64,000 nucleotides of DNA from VAZQ01 sp963840535 (GCA_963840535.1 CAWIZJ010000043.1:387135-451134); one strand, 5' to 3'; shown: positions 53,192 through 62,499, counted from the stretch's first letter. A program made the numbers and translations. The notes: generated from the letters alone by a model not told the origin.

Positions 53192-53443
53192 TCAGTCGCC
53201 CTCACGAATGGCGTTCAGATAGTTCTCCTCCGAGACCGCATGGAGAATGGAGAAGGGCCGCAACAGGAGTCCGTGCACGCCCAGGCGGTACAGCTGCCCG
53301 TAATCCCGCTGTAGCAGCGCCGACTTCTCCTCGGGGGAAAGGGGATAAGCGGCCATCAGTTCATCCGGAGAATCGAAGAATTGTTTTCTCGCGGCCGGAT
53401 TGCGGTTGACCTCGCGGATCAGCTTTTGCAATGCGTAACTCAT
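53192..53443 (-). CDS. Extradiol dioxygenase LigA-type small subunit
   Basis: 83 aa. MSYALQKLIREVNRNPAARK, YPLSPEEKSALLQRDYGQLY and RLGVHGLLLRPFSI. All-helical LigA domain that caps the active site of LigB. A longer in-frame start exists upstream but lacks similarity. Immediately precedes the LigB gene. Confidence 0.9.
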   Translation of the reverse strand: MSYALQKLIREVNRNPAARKQFFDSPDELMAAYPLSPEEKSALLQRDYGQLYRLGVHGLLLRPFSILHAVSEENYLNAIREGD

Positions 53444-53495
53444 TTGCTCACACCATTGCCGTCGTCGCGTCGGATGGAAGTCGATGGCGGGCGCA

Positions 53496-54518
53496 TCAAC
53501 CGGCAGCCGATGTAGCGTTGATCTGTTTCTCTGCTTCCGCCCGCATGTGGCGCCTGAGACGCACAACCCCGACGTCATGCTGATAGAGACGCTCTTGCGG
53601 CGGCCATGGCGGCATCGCCTCGATCGCTTCGCGATCCTGCTCGATCACTTCCCAGGCCAGACGGTCATAGATCATGTTGAACATAAATCGGTACATCGCT
53701 CCTTGCCAGCCGCTTATCTTCCGCAGACGCCACAGGGTGAACTGGCAGTTGTGCTCATCGACGGCAACGACCGTGGCAATGATGCGTAGATTCCCCCCGG
53801 GCCCGAGAGCAGGTGGCATCGACACGCTTACACGGGAGTAGAGCATCCCTGCATCGATAAATTGCATGCCCTCGACGTTGCTTGGATCGTTGCGCCGGGA
53901 GACGAGAAATCCATTGGGAGTCGGCTTGACGTCGACGACGTCCACTTCCTGATCAATTCCCATAGAATAGGAATCCTCATGCAGGAAGCGTGTGTGCATG
54001 ATGTCGACGATGTTGTCGAAAACATACTGATAGTTGGCGTGCCAGGTATTCGAGACGATAAATCCCGTCCATTCGGGCGAGAGCAGTTCCTCGGGGATCT
54101 CAAGCGGGCACGGCTGAGGGTGCGCGTTATCGCCGAAATAGGCCCAAACACCTTGGAAATGCTCCTGCACGGGATATGATTTGATCAGCTTTTGGCCGAC
54201 GAGATTGCAGTCCGGTTGCCCCGGAACCGCAATCACGACACCCTCACCGTCGACCTGAACTCCGTGGTAGCGACATGCGAGCTTTCCTTCGATCAATCGC
54301 CCGAGCGACAACGCCAGGCCGCGGTGAGGACATCGGTCCTCCACGAGGTTGAGCCTCCCCTCCTTGTCCCGCCATCCCACCAACGGCTCGCCCAACCGGG
54401 TCAGCGCGACGGGCTCGTCCTGGAACATGGCCGACGGACCGATGCACCACCAGCGATTCCGCAGGCCGGTCTTCAGCAGCTTATCGACTTCCGTGTTGGC
54501 CTTTGTCCTGTCCAGCAT
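53496..54518 (-). CDS. Rieske non-haem iron oxygenase, large subunit (VanA-like)
   Basis: 340 aa. MLDRTKANTEVDKLLKTGLR, then the Rieske cluster ligands CPHRG and CRYHG (residues ~70-95). The mononuclear iron ligands are in NIVDIMHTRFLHED (His/His with bridging Asp). The C-terminal part is an SRPBCC-type helix-grip (LRIIATVVAVDEHN and WRLRKISGWQGAMYR). It inserts O2 into an aromatic ring or demethylates a methoxy group. GGGAGG precedes the ATG. The reductase partner is not seen nearby. Confidence 0.92.
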   Translation of the reverse strand: MLDRTKANTEVDKLLKTGLRNRWWCIGPSAMFQDEPVALTRLGEPLVGWRDKEGRLNLVEDRCPHRGLALSLGRLIEGKLACRYHGVQVDGEGVVIAVPGQPDCNLVGQKLIKSYPVQEHFQGVWAYFGDNAHPQPCPLEIPEELLSPEWTGFIVSNTWHANYQYVFDNIVDIMHTRFLHEDSYSMGIDQEVDVVDVKPTPNGFLVSRRNDPSNVEGMQFIDAGMLYSRVSVSMPPALGPGGNLRIIATVVAVDEHNCQFTLWRLRKISGWQGAMYRFMFNMIYDRLAWEVIEQDREAIEAMPPWPPQERLYQHDVGVVRLRRHMRAEAEKQINATSAAG

Positions 54519-54522
54519 GGGG

Positions 54523-54843
54523 CTACCCTCCCTGGCTCGGCGACTTCGGTCGTTCGCTGGTCGATGCGCCGGCTGGAATTGCTCCCAATGCATGTGCGCC
54601 CAACGGCGCGCCGACGCTGTTCGGATAGGCGCCGAGGCGCTCCATCTCGGCGACAAACGTCTCCTCGGTCCACGTCCCGCCCGACTGTGACCCTACTTCC
54701 GTCTTGTTCAGCGCGGCAATGATGCCGGGCAGGTCGTGAATGCCCCTGCCGAGGATGCCGATCAGCGCTCTCGACAGAAGCTTCTCGTAATCGGAGGAGG
54801 ACACGTTCAATGTCCGGTGTATGAAGCGCTCATAGTCGGCCAT
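54523..54843 (-). CDS. Small protein of an oxygenase cluster (helix-turn-helix-like end)
   Basis: 106 aa. MADYERFIHRTLNVSSSDYE, RALIGILGRGIHDLPGIIAA, then GGTWTEETFVAEMERLGAYP with the tail IPAGASTSERPKSPSQGG. The TWTEETF..E(M/L)xxLG segment is like the small recombinase-like HTH proteins found next to Rieske oxygenase genes. A role as a regulator or accessory subunit is unproven. Four bases separate its stop from the oxygenase start. Confidence 0.5.
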   Translation of the reverse strand: MADYERFIHRTLNVSSSDYEKLLSRALIGILGRGIHDLPGIIAALNKTEVGSQSGGTWTEETFVAEMERLGAYPNSVGAPLGAHALGAIPAGASTSERPKSPSQGG

Positions 54844-54912
54844 CGTCCACACTCTCTCTCATCTGAATTCGAGTTTCGGCTCACCGAATAATGTGGCCTG
54901 CGCCGGCGGCGA

Positions 54913-55965
54913 TCATTCGGCGGCGACGCGCCTCGCGCCCTTCAACTCCATCGAGATGCGACCCTCGAAGAACCCGTCATCCGAATCCGGAAGCTGAAAT
55001 CCCGAGGATGCGAGCCCGACGCGCAGTTGCCGCATCTGGTTCGGAGCGAGCCGCATCTGCGGCATACGCAGGAGCCCGCCGTTGAACCCCTGGAGCCAGC
55101 CCAGATATTTCCACCCTACCCGATGGATCAGGTTGGCGCCATTGAACGAGGCGTGGAACGCTCCCTTGGCCTCGCGCGCCGACTGATAGCTCCAGTAGAG
55201 CTCCATGGCGGCATCCCACTGCCCTTCGTGCAGCATGCGAAACCACCGCGGCACGCGGTCGCCGAAGGATTCATAGGCGCTGGTGCCCATCCACGGCATG
55301 CCATACCAGTCCACGAGCCCCGGCGCATATTGCTCGAGCGGGCATTCCACGATCACCCGATCGCCGCAGCGCCGCAACAAATCGGCGAGGCCCGAGATCA
55401 TGCCGGGTGCGTTCGCCTCGTATTTGATTGCGGCCGAAGTTTCGAAACGAGCCATCGCGGCCAGCGCGTCGGGCGGGAATTGGCTCGCATGCAGGGCCCG
55501 GAAGCCCCATGTGGCAACGCCGAAAAGGATCTGAGCGATATCCGTGGCGTCGGCAATCTTCTGCGTGAACGAAACGATGTCCTGCGCGCTCTTGGGCCGG
55601 AACGACGGAGGATAGGAGAGCAGCGCCGCTTCGAAACCGAGCGCTTCGGCTGTCCGTGCAACCTCGATCATCTGATCCGGCCGATCGAAGCTGAGATGCG
55701 TGACCAGGGCGAAGCCCTTCGGCGCCGCCCCTGCGGCAATCTCCATGAATTCCCGATACTCGTCGAAGGTCGTGCCGCACTCCGCAGCAACGAGTGTGCC
55801 CCAATATCCCATCTTGGCAGCGAGCCGAACGTCGTGCTCGATGGCGTCGGCGTTCAGTCCGTCGAATGACGAGGTAAACGACGGCAACGTTACATTGCAG
55901 GCGCCTTTCCAGGTCGCGCGGCTGCGTTCCTTCACCTCAGACCTTCGATAGGGAAGTGCCATCAT
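54913..55965 (-). CDS. Dihydrodipicolinate synthase/N-acetylneuraminate lyase family aldolase
   Basis: 350 aa from MMALPYRRSEVKERSRATWK. CNVTLPSFTSSFDGLNADAI, KMGYWGTLVAAECGTTFDEY and SYPPSF (the YxxP Tyr region) are DapA-like. The Schiff-base Lys is in SAAIKYEANAPGM. The family includes hydratase-aldolases that split hydroxybenzylidene pyruvates after ring opening, which fits the LigAB and Rieske genes next door. The C-terminus has an extra helical block (AFHASFNGANLIHRVGWKYL). Confidence 0.8.
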   Translation of the reverse strand: MMALPYRRSEVKERSRATWKGACNVTLPSFTSSFDGLNADAIEHDVRLAAKMGYWGTLVAAECGTTFDEYREFMEIAAGAAPKGFALVTHLSFDRPDQMIEVARTAEALGFEAALLSYPPSFRPKSAQDIVSFTQKIADATDIAQILFGVATWGFRALHASQFPPDALAAMARFETSAAIKYEANAPGMISGLADLLRRCGDRVIVECPLEQYAPGLVDWYGMPWMGTSAYESFGDRVPRWFRMLHEGQWDAAMELYWSYQSAREAKGAFHASFNGANLIHRVGWKYLGWLQGFNGGLLRMPQMRLAPNQMRQLRVGLASSGFQLPDSDDGFFEGRISMELKGARRVAAE

Positions 55966-56068
55966 CGTTACTCCGTCGGAGAATGACGCCGCGAGGCATC
56001 CAGAATTCGACATTCTTTCGCTTTCAGTCTTAGCCACCAACGCCATCGTGATCAGGATGCCGCCGTCG

Positions 56069-56593
56069 TCACGACAGGCCGCAGGATCCCGGTCCGATGG
56101 TGAGGATTTTCTGAAAAAAATCGAGCGAGTAGATCGTGTCGGCTGACGTCAGCCCGCCGGTCGGACCGGTGCTGTACGACGCTCTCGCGATCTCCCCGCC
56201 GGGCCGCAACACGAATGCCGTCTTCTGTAGAAAGCGGTCGCCGGCCTCGTAGAAACATCCGATACGCGACGCGACCTCGAGCGCGTCGGCACCCCATGCA
56301 ACCGGAAATGTGATCTTGCCGTGCTCCACCATCTTCCGCGCATCGGCGGCCGAATCCACTGAGACTGCCACCACCGCACACCGGCGTCGCTCGATTTCAG
56401 CGAGATTTCCTTGAAAATCGGTCAGCTGCCGCCGGCAATAGCCGCACCAGACACCCCGATAAAACAATACGACTCCCCATTTCTCGTTGAAATAGCTGGG
56501 GAGGGTAATTGTTCCGTGATCGAGCGTCGTAAACGTCGACCTTGGAAACTGGTCGCAGGTATCGAGCGGATGGACATTGGAAACATATGCCAT
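56069..56593 (-). CDS. Thioredoxin-fold peroxiredoxin/redoxin
   Basis: 174 aa. MAYVSNVHPLDTCDQFPRST, WGVVLFYRGVWCGYCRRQLT with CxxC, VVAVSVDSAADARKMVEHGK, VAWGADALEVASRIGCFYEA and KTAFVLRPGGEIARASYSTG. It looks like the AhpC/TSA-type redoxins. First gene of the leftward catabolic run; the divergent upstream region carries the palindrome at 56816. Could protect oxygenases from peroxide. Confidence 0.83.
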   Translation of the reverse strand: MAYVSNVHPLDTCDQFPRSTFTTLDHGTITLPSYFNEKWGVVLFYRGVWCGYCRRQLTDFQGNLAEIERRRCAVVAVSVDSAADARKMVEHGKITFPVAWGADALEVASRIGCFYEAGDRFLQKTAFVLRPGGEIARASYSTGPTGGLTSADTIYSLDFFQKILTIGPGSCGLS

Positions 56594-57085
56594 TCTTGAC
56601 GAGCCTCACCTGGAGCGCGATGGAGGATTGGGGGAAAGCCGCGGGGAAACCGGCGCGACGAACCGCAGCTTTCCTGCTGCCGAAACAACCGGCACCGATT
56701 GCGAAAAAACTTCAACGCTCCGGGCACCAGATCTCTGCATCTCGCAGCGTCTTCCGGGAATGCCCGGCTATCGGTCCTCGTGCCAGTTCACTTGCACTCC
56801 GAACTCATTGTCTCTAGTGTATACACTTATTGAGGTCGTTTGAAAATAATTTTGAGCTCGAATGGCAGGTTCAATTCGGGTTACGAAGCCGTCAGCTCGT
56901 GGATCGCAGAGGTCCGAATGCTCTCGCGATCTGGGTCTATTATGTGATGATAACGCTGATGCTCCTGGGAGTTCGGAGAGACGCGTGACGCTTCTGAACG
57001 ATCGGAAATCAGGGCGACGCATGACGATGGGCGACGGCACGGTCGCTGCGAGAGCTGGTCTCATCAGCCCCAGAGGAGAAGACAG
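56594..57085. other. Divergent intergenic region with operator
   Basis: 492 bases between the redoxin and the rightward ABC importer. It holds no supported gene. The only clear feature is the 12-bp palindrome at 56816-56827. The part 56810-56860 is AT-rich for this window (TTGAAAATAATTTTGAG) and is a likely promoter region. Confidence 0.4.
56816..56827. promoter_or_regulatory. 12-bp palindromic operator AGTGTATACACT
   Basis: Perfect inverted repeat with core TGTATACA, the core also present before the FCD-type GntR gene at 61371-61382. It sits in the divergent promoter region of the catabolic operon (start 56593) and the ABC importer (start 57086). GntR/FCD regulators bind such short palindromes. 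Binding by the regulator encoded at 60641-61330 is inferred. Confidence 0.6.
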
Positions 57086-58043
57086 ATGATACAGCCGAAG
57101 GCGTTGTGGTTTCTGGTGATCCTGTCGACTGTGTTCGGAGCGATTGGACAGAACGCTCCCGCCGCCGCGCAGGTCGGAAAGCCGGAAAAGCGTGACATTA
57201 CCTTCGGCGTGTTGCCGATCACGAATTACGCCGTGGTCTATCTCGCCGTCAAGGAGGGCTTCTTCGAGGAGCAAGGCCTCAATGTAACGCCGCGCATGAT
57301 AGGCAATGCTTCACCCGTCGCGGCCTTGGTCGGCGGCGACTTCGACATTGCGGGCATCACCTGGCCGGCCTTCCTTGTCGCGTACAACCGCGGGGTTCCG
57401 CTCGTGCCTGTGAGCGAAGCCGATCGCGGGACACCCGGCAATGCCAACTTCTTGGTCAAGGCCGACTTACCGTATCAGAAACCGGCAGACTTGCTGGGCA
57501 GAAAGGTCGGCGTCGTCACCGTCGGCGGAATTCTGCGACTTTGTCCTCAATGACAGCCTGCGTAGCCAGAATCTCGACTACAAGTCCGTCAGCTACACCC
57601 CGATCGGCATTCCCGACATGGCGCCAACGCTCCTGCGCGGGGGCATCGACGCGGCATGCGTTCCCGAGCCACTGCTGACGGCGGTCAAAGCCCAGGGCGG
57701 CCTGCGGCCTGTGATGGATCTCTTCACGGGTCAATACCGTGATTTGCCGCTCGTCGGCTTCCCGGTCACAGAAAAATTTTCGCAAGCGAACCCGAATACG
57801 GTCTCTGCCCTGCAGCGTGCGTTGGCGAAGGCTCTCAAAATTGCGCATGACAATCCCGATAAGCTTCGCGAAACATTTCCGACCTATACGACGCTCAAGC
57901 CGGAGCAGACGGCAAGAATCACGCTGTCATTCACTCCGGAAAGAAGCGATTTGACCCAGGTCAAGCGGGTCGCCGAGCTGATGGATCGTTTGAACATCCT
58001 GCCGACCAAGCTTAAGCTTCCGCCCAGCATCGAAGGGCGTTGA
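57086..58043 (+). CDS. ABC transporter substrate-binding protein (SsuA/NMT1-like), frameshifted
   Basis: MIQPKALWFLVILSTVFGAI leader, cleaved near PAAAQ. Body: ITFGVLPITNYAVVYLAVKE, GFFEEQGLNVTPRMIGNASP, VAALVGGDFDIAGITWPAFL and RKVGVVTVGG. A frame change near 57530 leads to DFVLNDSLRSQNLDYKSVSY, APTLLRGGIDAACVPEPLLT and FPTYTTLKPEQTARITLSFT. It captures a sulfonate-, pyrimidine- or aromatic-acid-like ligand for the following permeases. Its stop overlaps the next start by four bases. Confidence 0.85.
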
Positions 58044-58888
58044 TGACTGAAGCCGCCGACAACGTTCGGGGCGGGTCGGGCCGACCCATATTGACAATTC
58101 ACCCGAACGTCCTGGGTCCGCTCGGAACATTCTTTCGGCTGACAGCCGGAGTTGTTTTGTTTTTTCTGTTGGCCGAGTTCCTCACCCGCATGGAAATAGT
58201 TCCACCGATCTACCTGCCGCGCGCATCGACCATCGTGCTGCGCATGGCGGAGTTGGCGCGTGATCCTGCATTCCTCGCAAATGTTGCCGCTACGCTGTAC
58301 GCGTGGGCGCTCGGGATCGCCCTTGCCACGGCGATCAGCGTTCCTCTCGGCATCCTCATCGGCACATCCACCGTCGCCTATAAAATGGCAACTCCGCTCG
58401 TTGAGGTGATGCGCCCGATTCCTTCAGTGGCCTTGATTCCGCTTGCTATTCTGCTGTGGGGTCAGGGCCTGACCACGAAGGTTCTGCTGGTGGCCTATGC
58501 AACGACATGGCCGATCCTGTTCAACACGATCTCCGGCGTACACGATGTCGACCCCATCACCGTTCAGACCGCACGCTGCTTCGGGCTGGGACGACTTGCC
58601 ATCCTGCGGCGTATCGACCTGCCGAGCGCTGCCCCGTTCATCTTCGTCGGGCTTCGGATCTCCGCGTCCATGGGACTGATCGTCGTCGTCGGAACCGAGC
58701 TTCTGGCGGGGGCGGATCGTGGGATCGGCTCATATATTCTGTTCGTGTCGGCCAACGGCGGAAACATGGACTCGGTGCTCGCAGGCGCCGCGATTGCGGG
58801 ACTGGTAGGTCTAGGGATCAACAGCATTTTCGGGATGGTCGATCGCCGCGCGTTTGCCTGGCGGCATTTGGGCGTCGTCGATCGATGA
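58040..58888 (+). CDS. ABC transporter permease (SsuC/TauC-like)
   Basis: 282 aa. Six membrane spans; LFFLLAEFLTRMEIVPPIYL, VEVMRPIPSVALIPLAILLW and the coupling loop QTARCFGLGRLAILRRIDLP. Then SAAPFIFVGLRISASMGLIV. The start overlaps the binding-protein stop. It pairs with a second permease, so this importer is heteromeric; most SsuC importers use one permease type. Confidence 0.9.
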   Translation: MMTEAADNVRGGSGRPILTIHPNVLGPLGTFFRLTAGVVLFFLLAEFLTRMEIVPPIYLPRASTIVLRMAELARDPAFLANVAATLYAWALGIALATAISVPLGILIGTSTVAYKMATPLVEVMRPIPSVALIPLAILLWGQGLTTKVLLVAYATTWPILFNTISGVHDVDPITVQTARCFGLGRLAILRRIDLPSAAPFIFVGLRISASMGLIVVVGTELLAGADRGIGSYILFVSANGGNMDSVLAGAAIAGLVGLGINSIFGMVDRRAFAWRHLGVVDR

Positions 58889-59724
58889 GCTGGTCGGAAG
58901 CGGTTCAAGGTGTGCGGCGTGCGGTGGCGCACGCTCTGGGCTCGGTCATGGTACGCTATGGCTTGGGCATCACCCTCGTGCTCATTTGGCAGCTGGCGAC
59001 GATGCGCGCGAGCTCGATTTTCTTCCCTACCCCGTGGGAGATTCTGCAGCGCGCAGGCGAATTGTGGTTGTCCGGGCCGGCCGGTCGGCTGTTCCTGGGT
59101 GACGGTGTCTTCAACGACATCCTGCCGAGCCTTGGGCGGCTGCTGGTCGGATGGACCGCCGCAGTGATCACGGGCGTCGTCGTCGGTGTTCTGATCGGAC
59201 GCTCCCGCATTCTTTCCGACCTGCTTGATCCATCGCTCCAGTTCCTTCGCGCCGTTCCCGGCCCCGCGCTGATCCCGATCTTCATCATCCTGCTTGGTAC
59301 CGAGACCACGATGCGGGTCATCTTGATTGCATACGGTTCGGTCTGGCCGGTGCTGCTGAATACGATCGAGGGGGTGCGGACGGTGGATCCGTTGCAGATC
59401 GACACCGCGCGGGCTTTCAAGCTTCCCCGCACTGCGCGACTGACCCGAGTGATCCTGCCTGCAGCCATGCCGAAGATTTTTGCCGGGGTGAGAATATCGC
59501 TCTCCCTCGCGATCATCCTCATGGTCGTGAGCGAGCTCGTCGCCAGCACCAATGGTATCGGCTACCGCATCTTGAACTCGCAGATCATGTTGCTGCTCAC
59601 GGATATGTGGTGCGGCATTCTCCTGCTCGCACTGCTCGGTCTGGCGCTCAACGCGATATTCCAGCAGATCGAGCATTACGCTCTTCACTGGCATCGCGGC
59701 GTCCGTCAGCGTGCCGCAATATGA
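58885..59724 (+). CDS. ABC transporter permease (SsuC/TauC-like), second subunit
   Basis: 279 aa. MSWSEAVQGVRRAVAHALGS, then GLGITLVLIWQLATMRASSI, PSLQFLRAVPGPALIPIFII, DTARAFKLPRTARLTRVILP (the EAA coupling loop) and AAMPKIFAGVRISLSLAIIL. Overlaps the first permease gene by four bases. Two different permease genes in tandem give a heterodimeric channel, a rarer arrangement. Confidence 0.9.
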   Translation: MSWSEAVQGVRRAVAHALGSVMVRYGLGITLVLIWQLATMRASSIFFPTPWEILQRAGELWLSGPAGRLFLGDGVFNDILPSLGRLLVGWTAAVITGVVVGVLIGRSRILSDLLDPSLQFLRAVPGPALIPIFIILLGTETTMRVILIAYGSVWPVLLNTIEGVRTVDPLQIDTARAFKLPRTARLTRVILPAAMPKIFAGVRISLSLAIILMVVSELVASTNGIGYRILNSQIMLLLTDMWCGILLLALLGLALNAIFQQIEHYALHWHRGVRQRAAI

Positions 59725-60517
59725 CTCCGGACGCGACATGCTGACGGTCGAGCGGCTTCGACATGCGTATGCGCCCGATCGAGTCGCCATCACCGAGCTG
59801 ACCTTCGAGGTCCATGCGGGGGAGATCGTAACGATCGTCGGCCCGTCGGGATGCGGCAAGACGACATTGCTGAAGGCGCTGGCCGGACTGCTGCGGCCCG
59901 CGGGCGGAACCATCCGCCTGCACGATCGGATCGTCGACGATGTTCCCAAGGGCCTTGCCGTCGTCTTTCAGGAATACGGTCGGTCGCTCCTTCCATGGGC
60001 GACGGTGGGCGGGAATGTCGAGCTGCCGCTTCGTTATCAATCGGTTGAGCCGGCAGTGGCGCGACAACGGGTAAGAGACAGCCTGTCTGCAGTGGGGCTC
60101 TCCGAAGTGGCAGATCGTTATCCATGGCAACTGTCGGGCGGAATGCAGCAGCGGGTCGCGATCGCACGCGCTTTGGCCTATCAGCCGACTTTACTCCTGA
60201 TGGACGAGCCCTTCGCCTCGGTTGACGCGCAGACACGGGCTGACCTTGAAGACCTTGTGGCCGAGGTGCGGGACCGTTTCAACATTACCATCGTCTTGGT
60301 GACGCATGACATCGATGAGGCCGTCTATCTGTCGGACCGCGTGATTGCGCTGTCGGCGTCGCCGAGTCGCATTCTGGCGGAGATCCTCGTCCCGCTTCCA
60401 CGCCCGCGCGATCAGATCGGAACACGTGCTTCGGAACAGTTCGTCGCAATTCGATCGGAAGTCGCGCAGCTGATCCGCCGGCCGTCCGCTTCGGCCGGTT
60501 CGGGTCAATCGATATGA
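59711..60517 (+). CDS. ABC transporter ATP-binding protein (SsuB/TauB-like)
   Basis: ~268 aa from a GTG overlapping the permease gene (an ATG nine codons later is possible). Walker A GPSGCGKTT, Q-loop VVFQEYGRSLLPWATV, signature LSGGMQQR, Walker B LLLMDEPFASVD and H-switch VTHDIDEAV. It energises the two permeases. Convergent with the GntR regulator. Confidence 0.93.
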   Translation: MPQYDSGRDMLTVERLRHAYAPDRVAITELTFEVHAGEIVTIVGPSGCGKTTLLKALAGLLRPAGGTIRLHDRIVDDVPKGLAVVFQEYGRSLLPWATVGGNVELPLRYQSVEPAVARQRVRDSLSAVGLSEVADRYPWQLSGGMQQRVAIARALAYQPTLLLMDEPFASVDAQTRADLEDLVAEVRDRFNITIVLVTHDIDEAVYLSDRVIALSASPSRILAEILVPLPRPRDQIGTRASEQFVAIRSEVAQLIRRPSASAGSGQSI

Positions 60518-60640
60518 GTTCTGCCTCGACGCCTCCACTGCCTTGGAACCGTGAGACGTGCGCCAGCGAAGGACGGAAAATGCGAAATCGGGATCGTTGC
60601 TGAAACAAACTTGCCCAGCGTGTCGTCTTGCCTGTCCGGA

Positions 60641-61330
60641 CTATCGCGATTTTTGTCGGTCTTGGAGCGCTGCAAGCACAAGACGCTTCGTGTTTCCGAT
60701 ATGTTTCCGAATAAGGTAGCGCGCCTTGCGCAAGTCGCGTCGAGCAACTGCCTTCAGGATTGCCCGATGTTCAGCGCCCGCCTGGCTCTCCCGCATGGGG
60801 CCACCCCCGCGAAGCCGCAGGTAGCGCTCGACTTGTGAAGTTAGTTGCTCGACAAGCTCGGTCGTCAAATTGGAGCCCTGACTTTCCAGCAGTGTTCGAT
60901 GAAACTGCCAATTCGCGACCAGCCACGCGCTATGGCTCGTCAACATGTCCATTTTGTCGCAAATCGCATAAAGCCGCTTGATTCGCTTGATATCCATGGT
61001 TCGAACTGCGCGCCCAAGACAGTGCGCCTCCAGCAACGCGCGCAATTCGAATATCTGGTCCACCCGTTCCGAGCTGAGAGCCTGAACGACTGCTCGATGG
61101 TGCGCACGTGCGGAAATCCAGCCCTCCGCTTCCAGGGCCCGCATCGCCTCGCGGACCGGAACACGTGAAACCCCGAAATGCTCGGCGAGCGCGACTTGGT
61201 TGAGTTCGCTGCCGTCTGGAAGGAGTCCGTTTTGGATGGCGGTACGGAGAGACGACGTAACGTTCACGGCCAATGTACGTCTCTCCTTGGATGCGGGCAG
61301 CATTGCTCGGAGGTCGAGTTGATCAAGCAT
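60641..61330 (-). CDS. GntR family regulator, FCD (FadR-like) effector domain
   Basis: 229 aa. Winged HTH: LRTAIQNGLLPDGSELNQVA, LAEHFGVSRVPVREAMRALE, AEGWISARAHHRAVVQALS. FCD helices: VDQIFELRALLEAHCLGRAV (the LRxxLE motif), WQFHRTLLESQGSNLTTELV (metal His) and GAEHRAILKAVARRDLRKAR (metal His). It binds a carboxylate ligand and represses until the ligand arrives. A palindrome with core TGTATACA lies 41-52 bases upstream of its start. Probable local regulator of the aromatic/ABC cluster. Confidence 0.93.
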   Translation of the reverse strand: MLDQLDLRAMLPASKERRTLAVNVTSSLRTAIQNGLLPDGSELNQVALAEHFGVSRVPVREAMRALEAEGWISARAHHRAVVQALSSERVDQIFELRALLEAHCLGRAVRTMDIKRIKRLYAICDKMDMLTSHSAWLVANWQFHRTLLESQGSNLTTELVEQLTSQVERYLRLRGGGPMRESQAGAEHRAILKAVARRDLRKARYLIRKHIGNTKRLVLAALQDRQKSR

Positions 61331-61370
61331 GTTGTTGAACCCGTCATGATGTCATTCGATTGAAACCCAG

Positions 61371-61382
61371 CCTGTATACAGG
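61371..61382. promoter_or_regulatory. 12-bp palindromic operator CCTGTATACAGG
   Basis: Perfect inverted repeat with core TGTATACA, upstream of the GntR gene. Autoregulation is likely for this family. Shares its core with 56816-56827. Confidence 0.6.
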
Positions 61383-61518
61383 TGCAGCGATCTTTCGCCA
61401 AGCAACATCGCCAGGCTTGACTAATCGCGGACCGACAGATGCGTCGGGGGTGCAGCGTCAGCTATCGTCAGCTGCGGACAAGCCGTCGTATCGGCCTGAG
61501 TCGCTGTCGGGGTCGGCG

Positions 61519-62499
61519 TTACTCGACGACGCTGGTCGCGAGGGCGAGCATCGACGGCGGAATCGTGATGTCGAGCGCCTTCGCCGTCTTGAGATTGATC
61601 ATGAAGTCGTACTTGGTCGCCACCAGCACCGGCAGCTCCGCAGGCTTTTCGCCCTTCAGCACCCGACCCGTGTAGAGGCCAGCCTCGCGATAGGAATCCA
61701 TCTGGTCGGGTCCGTAGCTCATCAAGCCGCCGGCGGTCACGTAGTCGCTGCTGGAAAAGCTCGTCGGCAACGCGTGGCGCGCCGCAAGCAGCACCAATTG
61801 CTGGATCCACATTCTGAAATCCGCCTGCGGCGCGACGAACAATGCCCCGATCCGCCGCTCGAGCAAAGCGCCAAAGCCGGCCTCGACGCCGCCATCGGCC
61901 GGAACCTTTTCGACATGCAGTGTGTGCTTGAGCGTTTGCGCCGCCGCCAGGGCGTCTCTCACATCTGTCTCGGTATTCGGATTGCGCTGCGCCGCCAACA
62001 TGCCGATGGGCGCGCCCGCAGGCGTCACGGCGCTGAGCAGTTCGAGCCGTTTCGCAACGAGCTTATTGGACAGGAAGGTCACGCCGGTGACATTGGCGCC
62101 CGGCCGATTCATGCTGGCGACCAGGCCAACCTCGACCGGATCGACGCCGGTGACGAAGACGACGGGGATCGTCGAGGTCGCCGCCTTGGCGGCATACGCG
62201 GGCGGGGTGGTGTTGGCGAAAATCACGTTGACTTTGCGCTGGACCAGCTCGGCCGCCAGCGCCGGCAAGCGATCGTTGCGGCCGTCGGCAAAGCGGTGCT
62301 CGATGGTGACGTTGCGGCCGACGACAAAGCCAGCCTCCTGCAACCCCCGTTGGATCGCCGGCATCCTTCCGGCCTCCGAAGCTTGCGTCTGACTGTGGAG
62401 AACGCCGATCACCGGCATCGTCGGCTGCTGCGCGCGCGCCGCGAGCGGCCACGCCGCTGCCGCGCCGCCGAGCAGCATGACGAAATCGCGCCGTTGCAT
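61519..62499 (-). CDS. ABC transporter substrate-binding protein (COG2984 type), intact
   Basis: 326 aa. MQRRDFVMLLGGAAAAWPLA leader ending RAQQP. Then GLQEAGFVVGRNVTIEHRFA, ATSTIPVVFVTGVDPVEVGL, SMNRPGANVTGVTFLSNKLV, HALPTSFSSSDYVTAGGLMS, VLKGEKPAELPVLVATKYDF and LALATSVVE. The CxGGNxTGVT equivalent reads RPGANVTGVT. GGAGAAGC precedes the ATG. Orphan receptor. Confidence 0.9.
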   Translation of the reverse strand: MQRRDFVMLLGGAAAAWPLAARAQQPTMPVIGVLHSQTQASEAGRMPAIQRGLQEAGFVVGRNVTIEHRFADGRNDRLPALAAELVQRKVNVIFANTTPPAYAAKAATSTIPVVFVTGVDPVEVGLVASMNRPGANVTGVTFLSNKLVAKRLELLSAVTPAGAPIGMLAAQRNPNTETDVRDALAAAQTLKHTLHVEKVPADGGVEAGFGALLERRIGALFVAPQADFRMWIQQLVLLAARHALPTSFSSSDYVTAGGLMSYGPDQMDSYREAGLYTGRVLKGEKPAELPVLVATKYDFMINLKTAKALDITIPPSMLALATSVVE

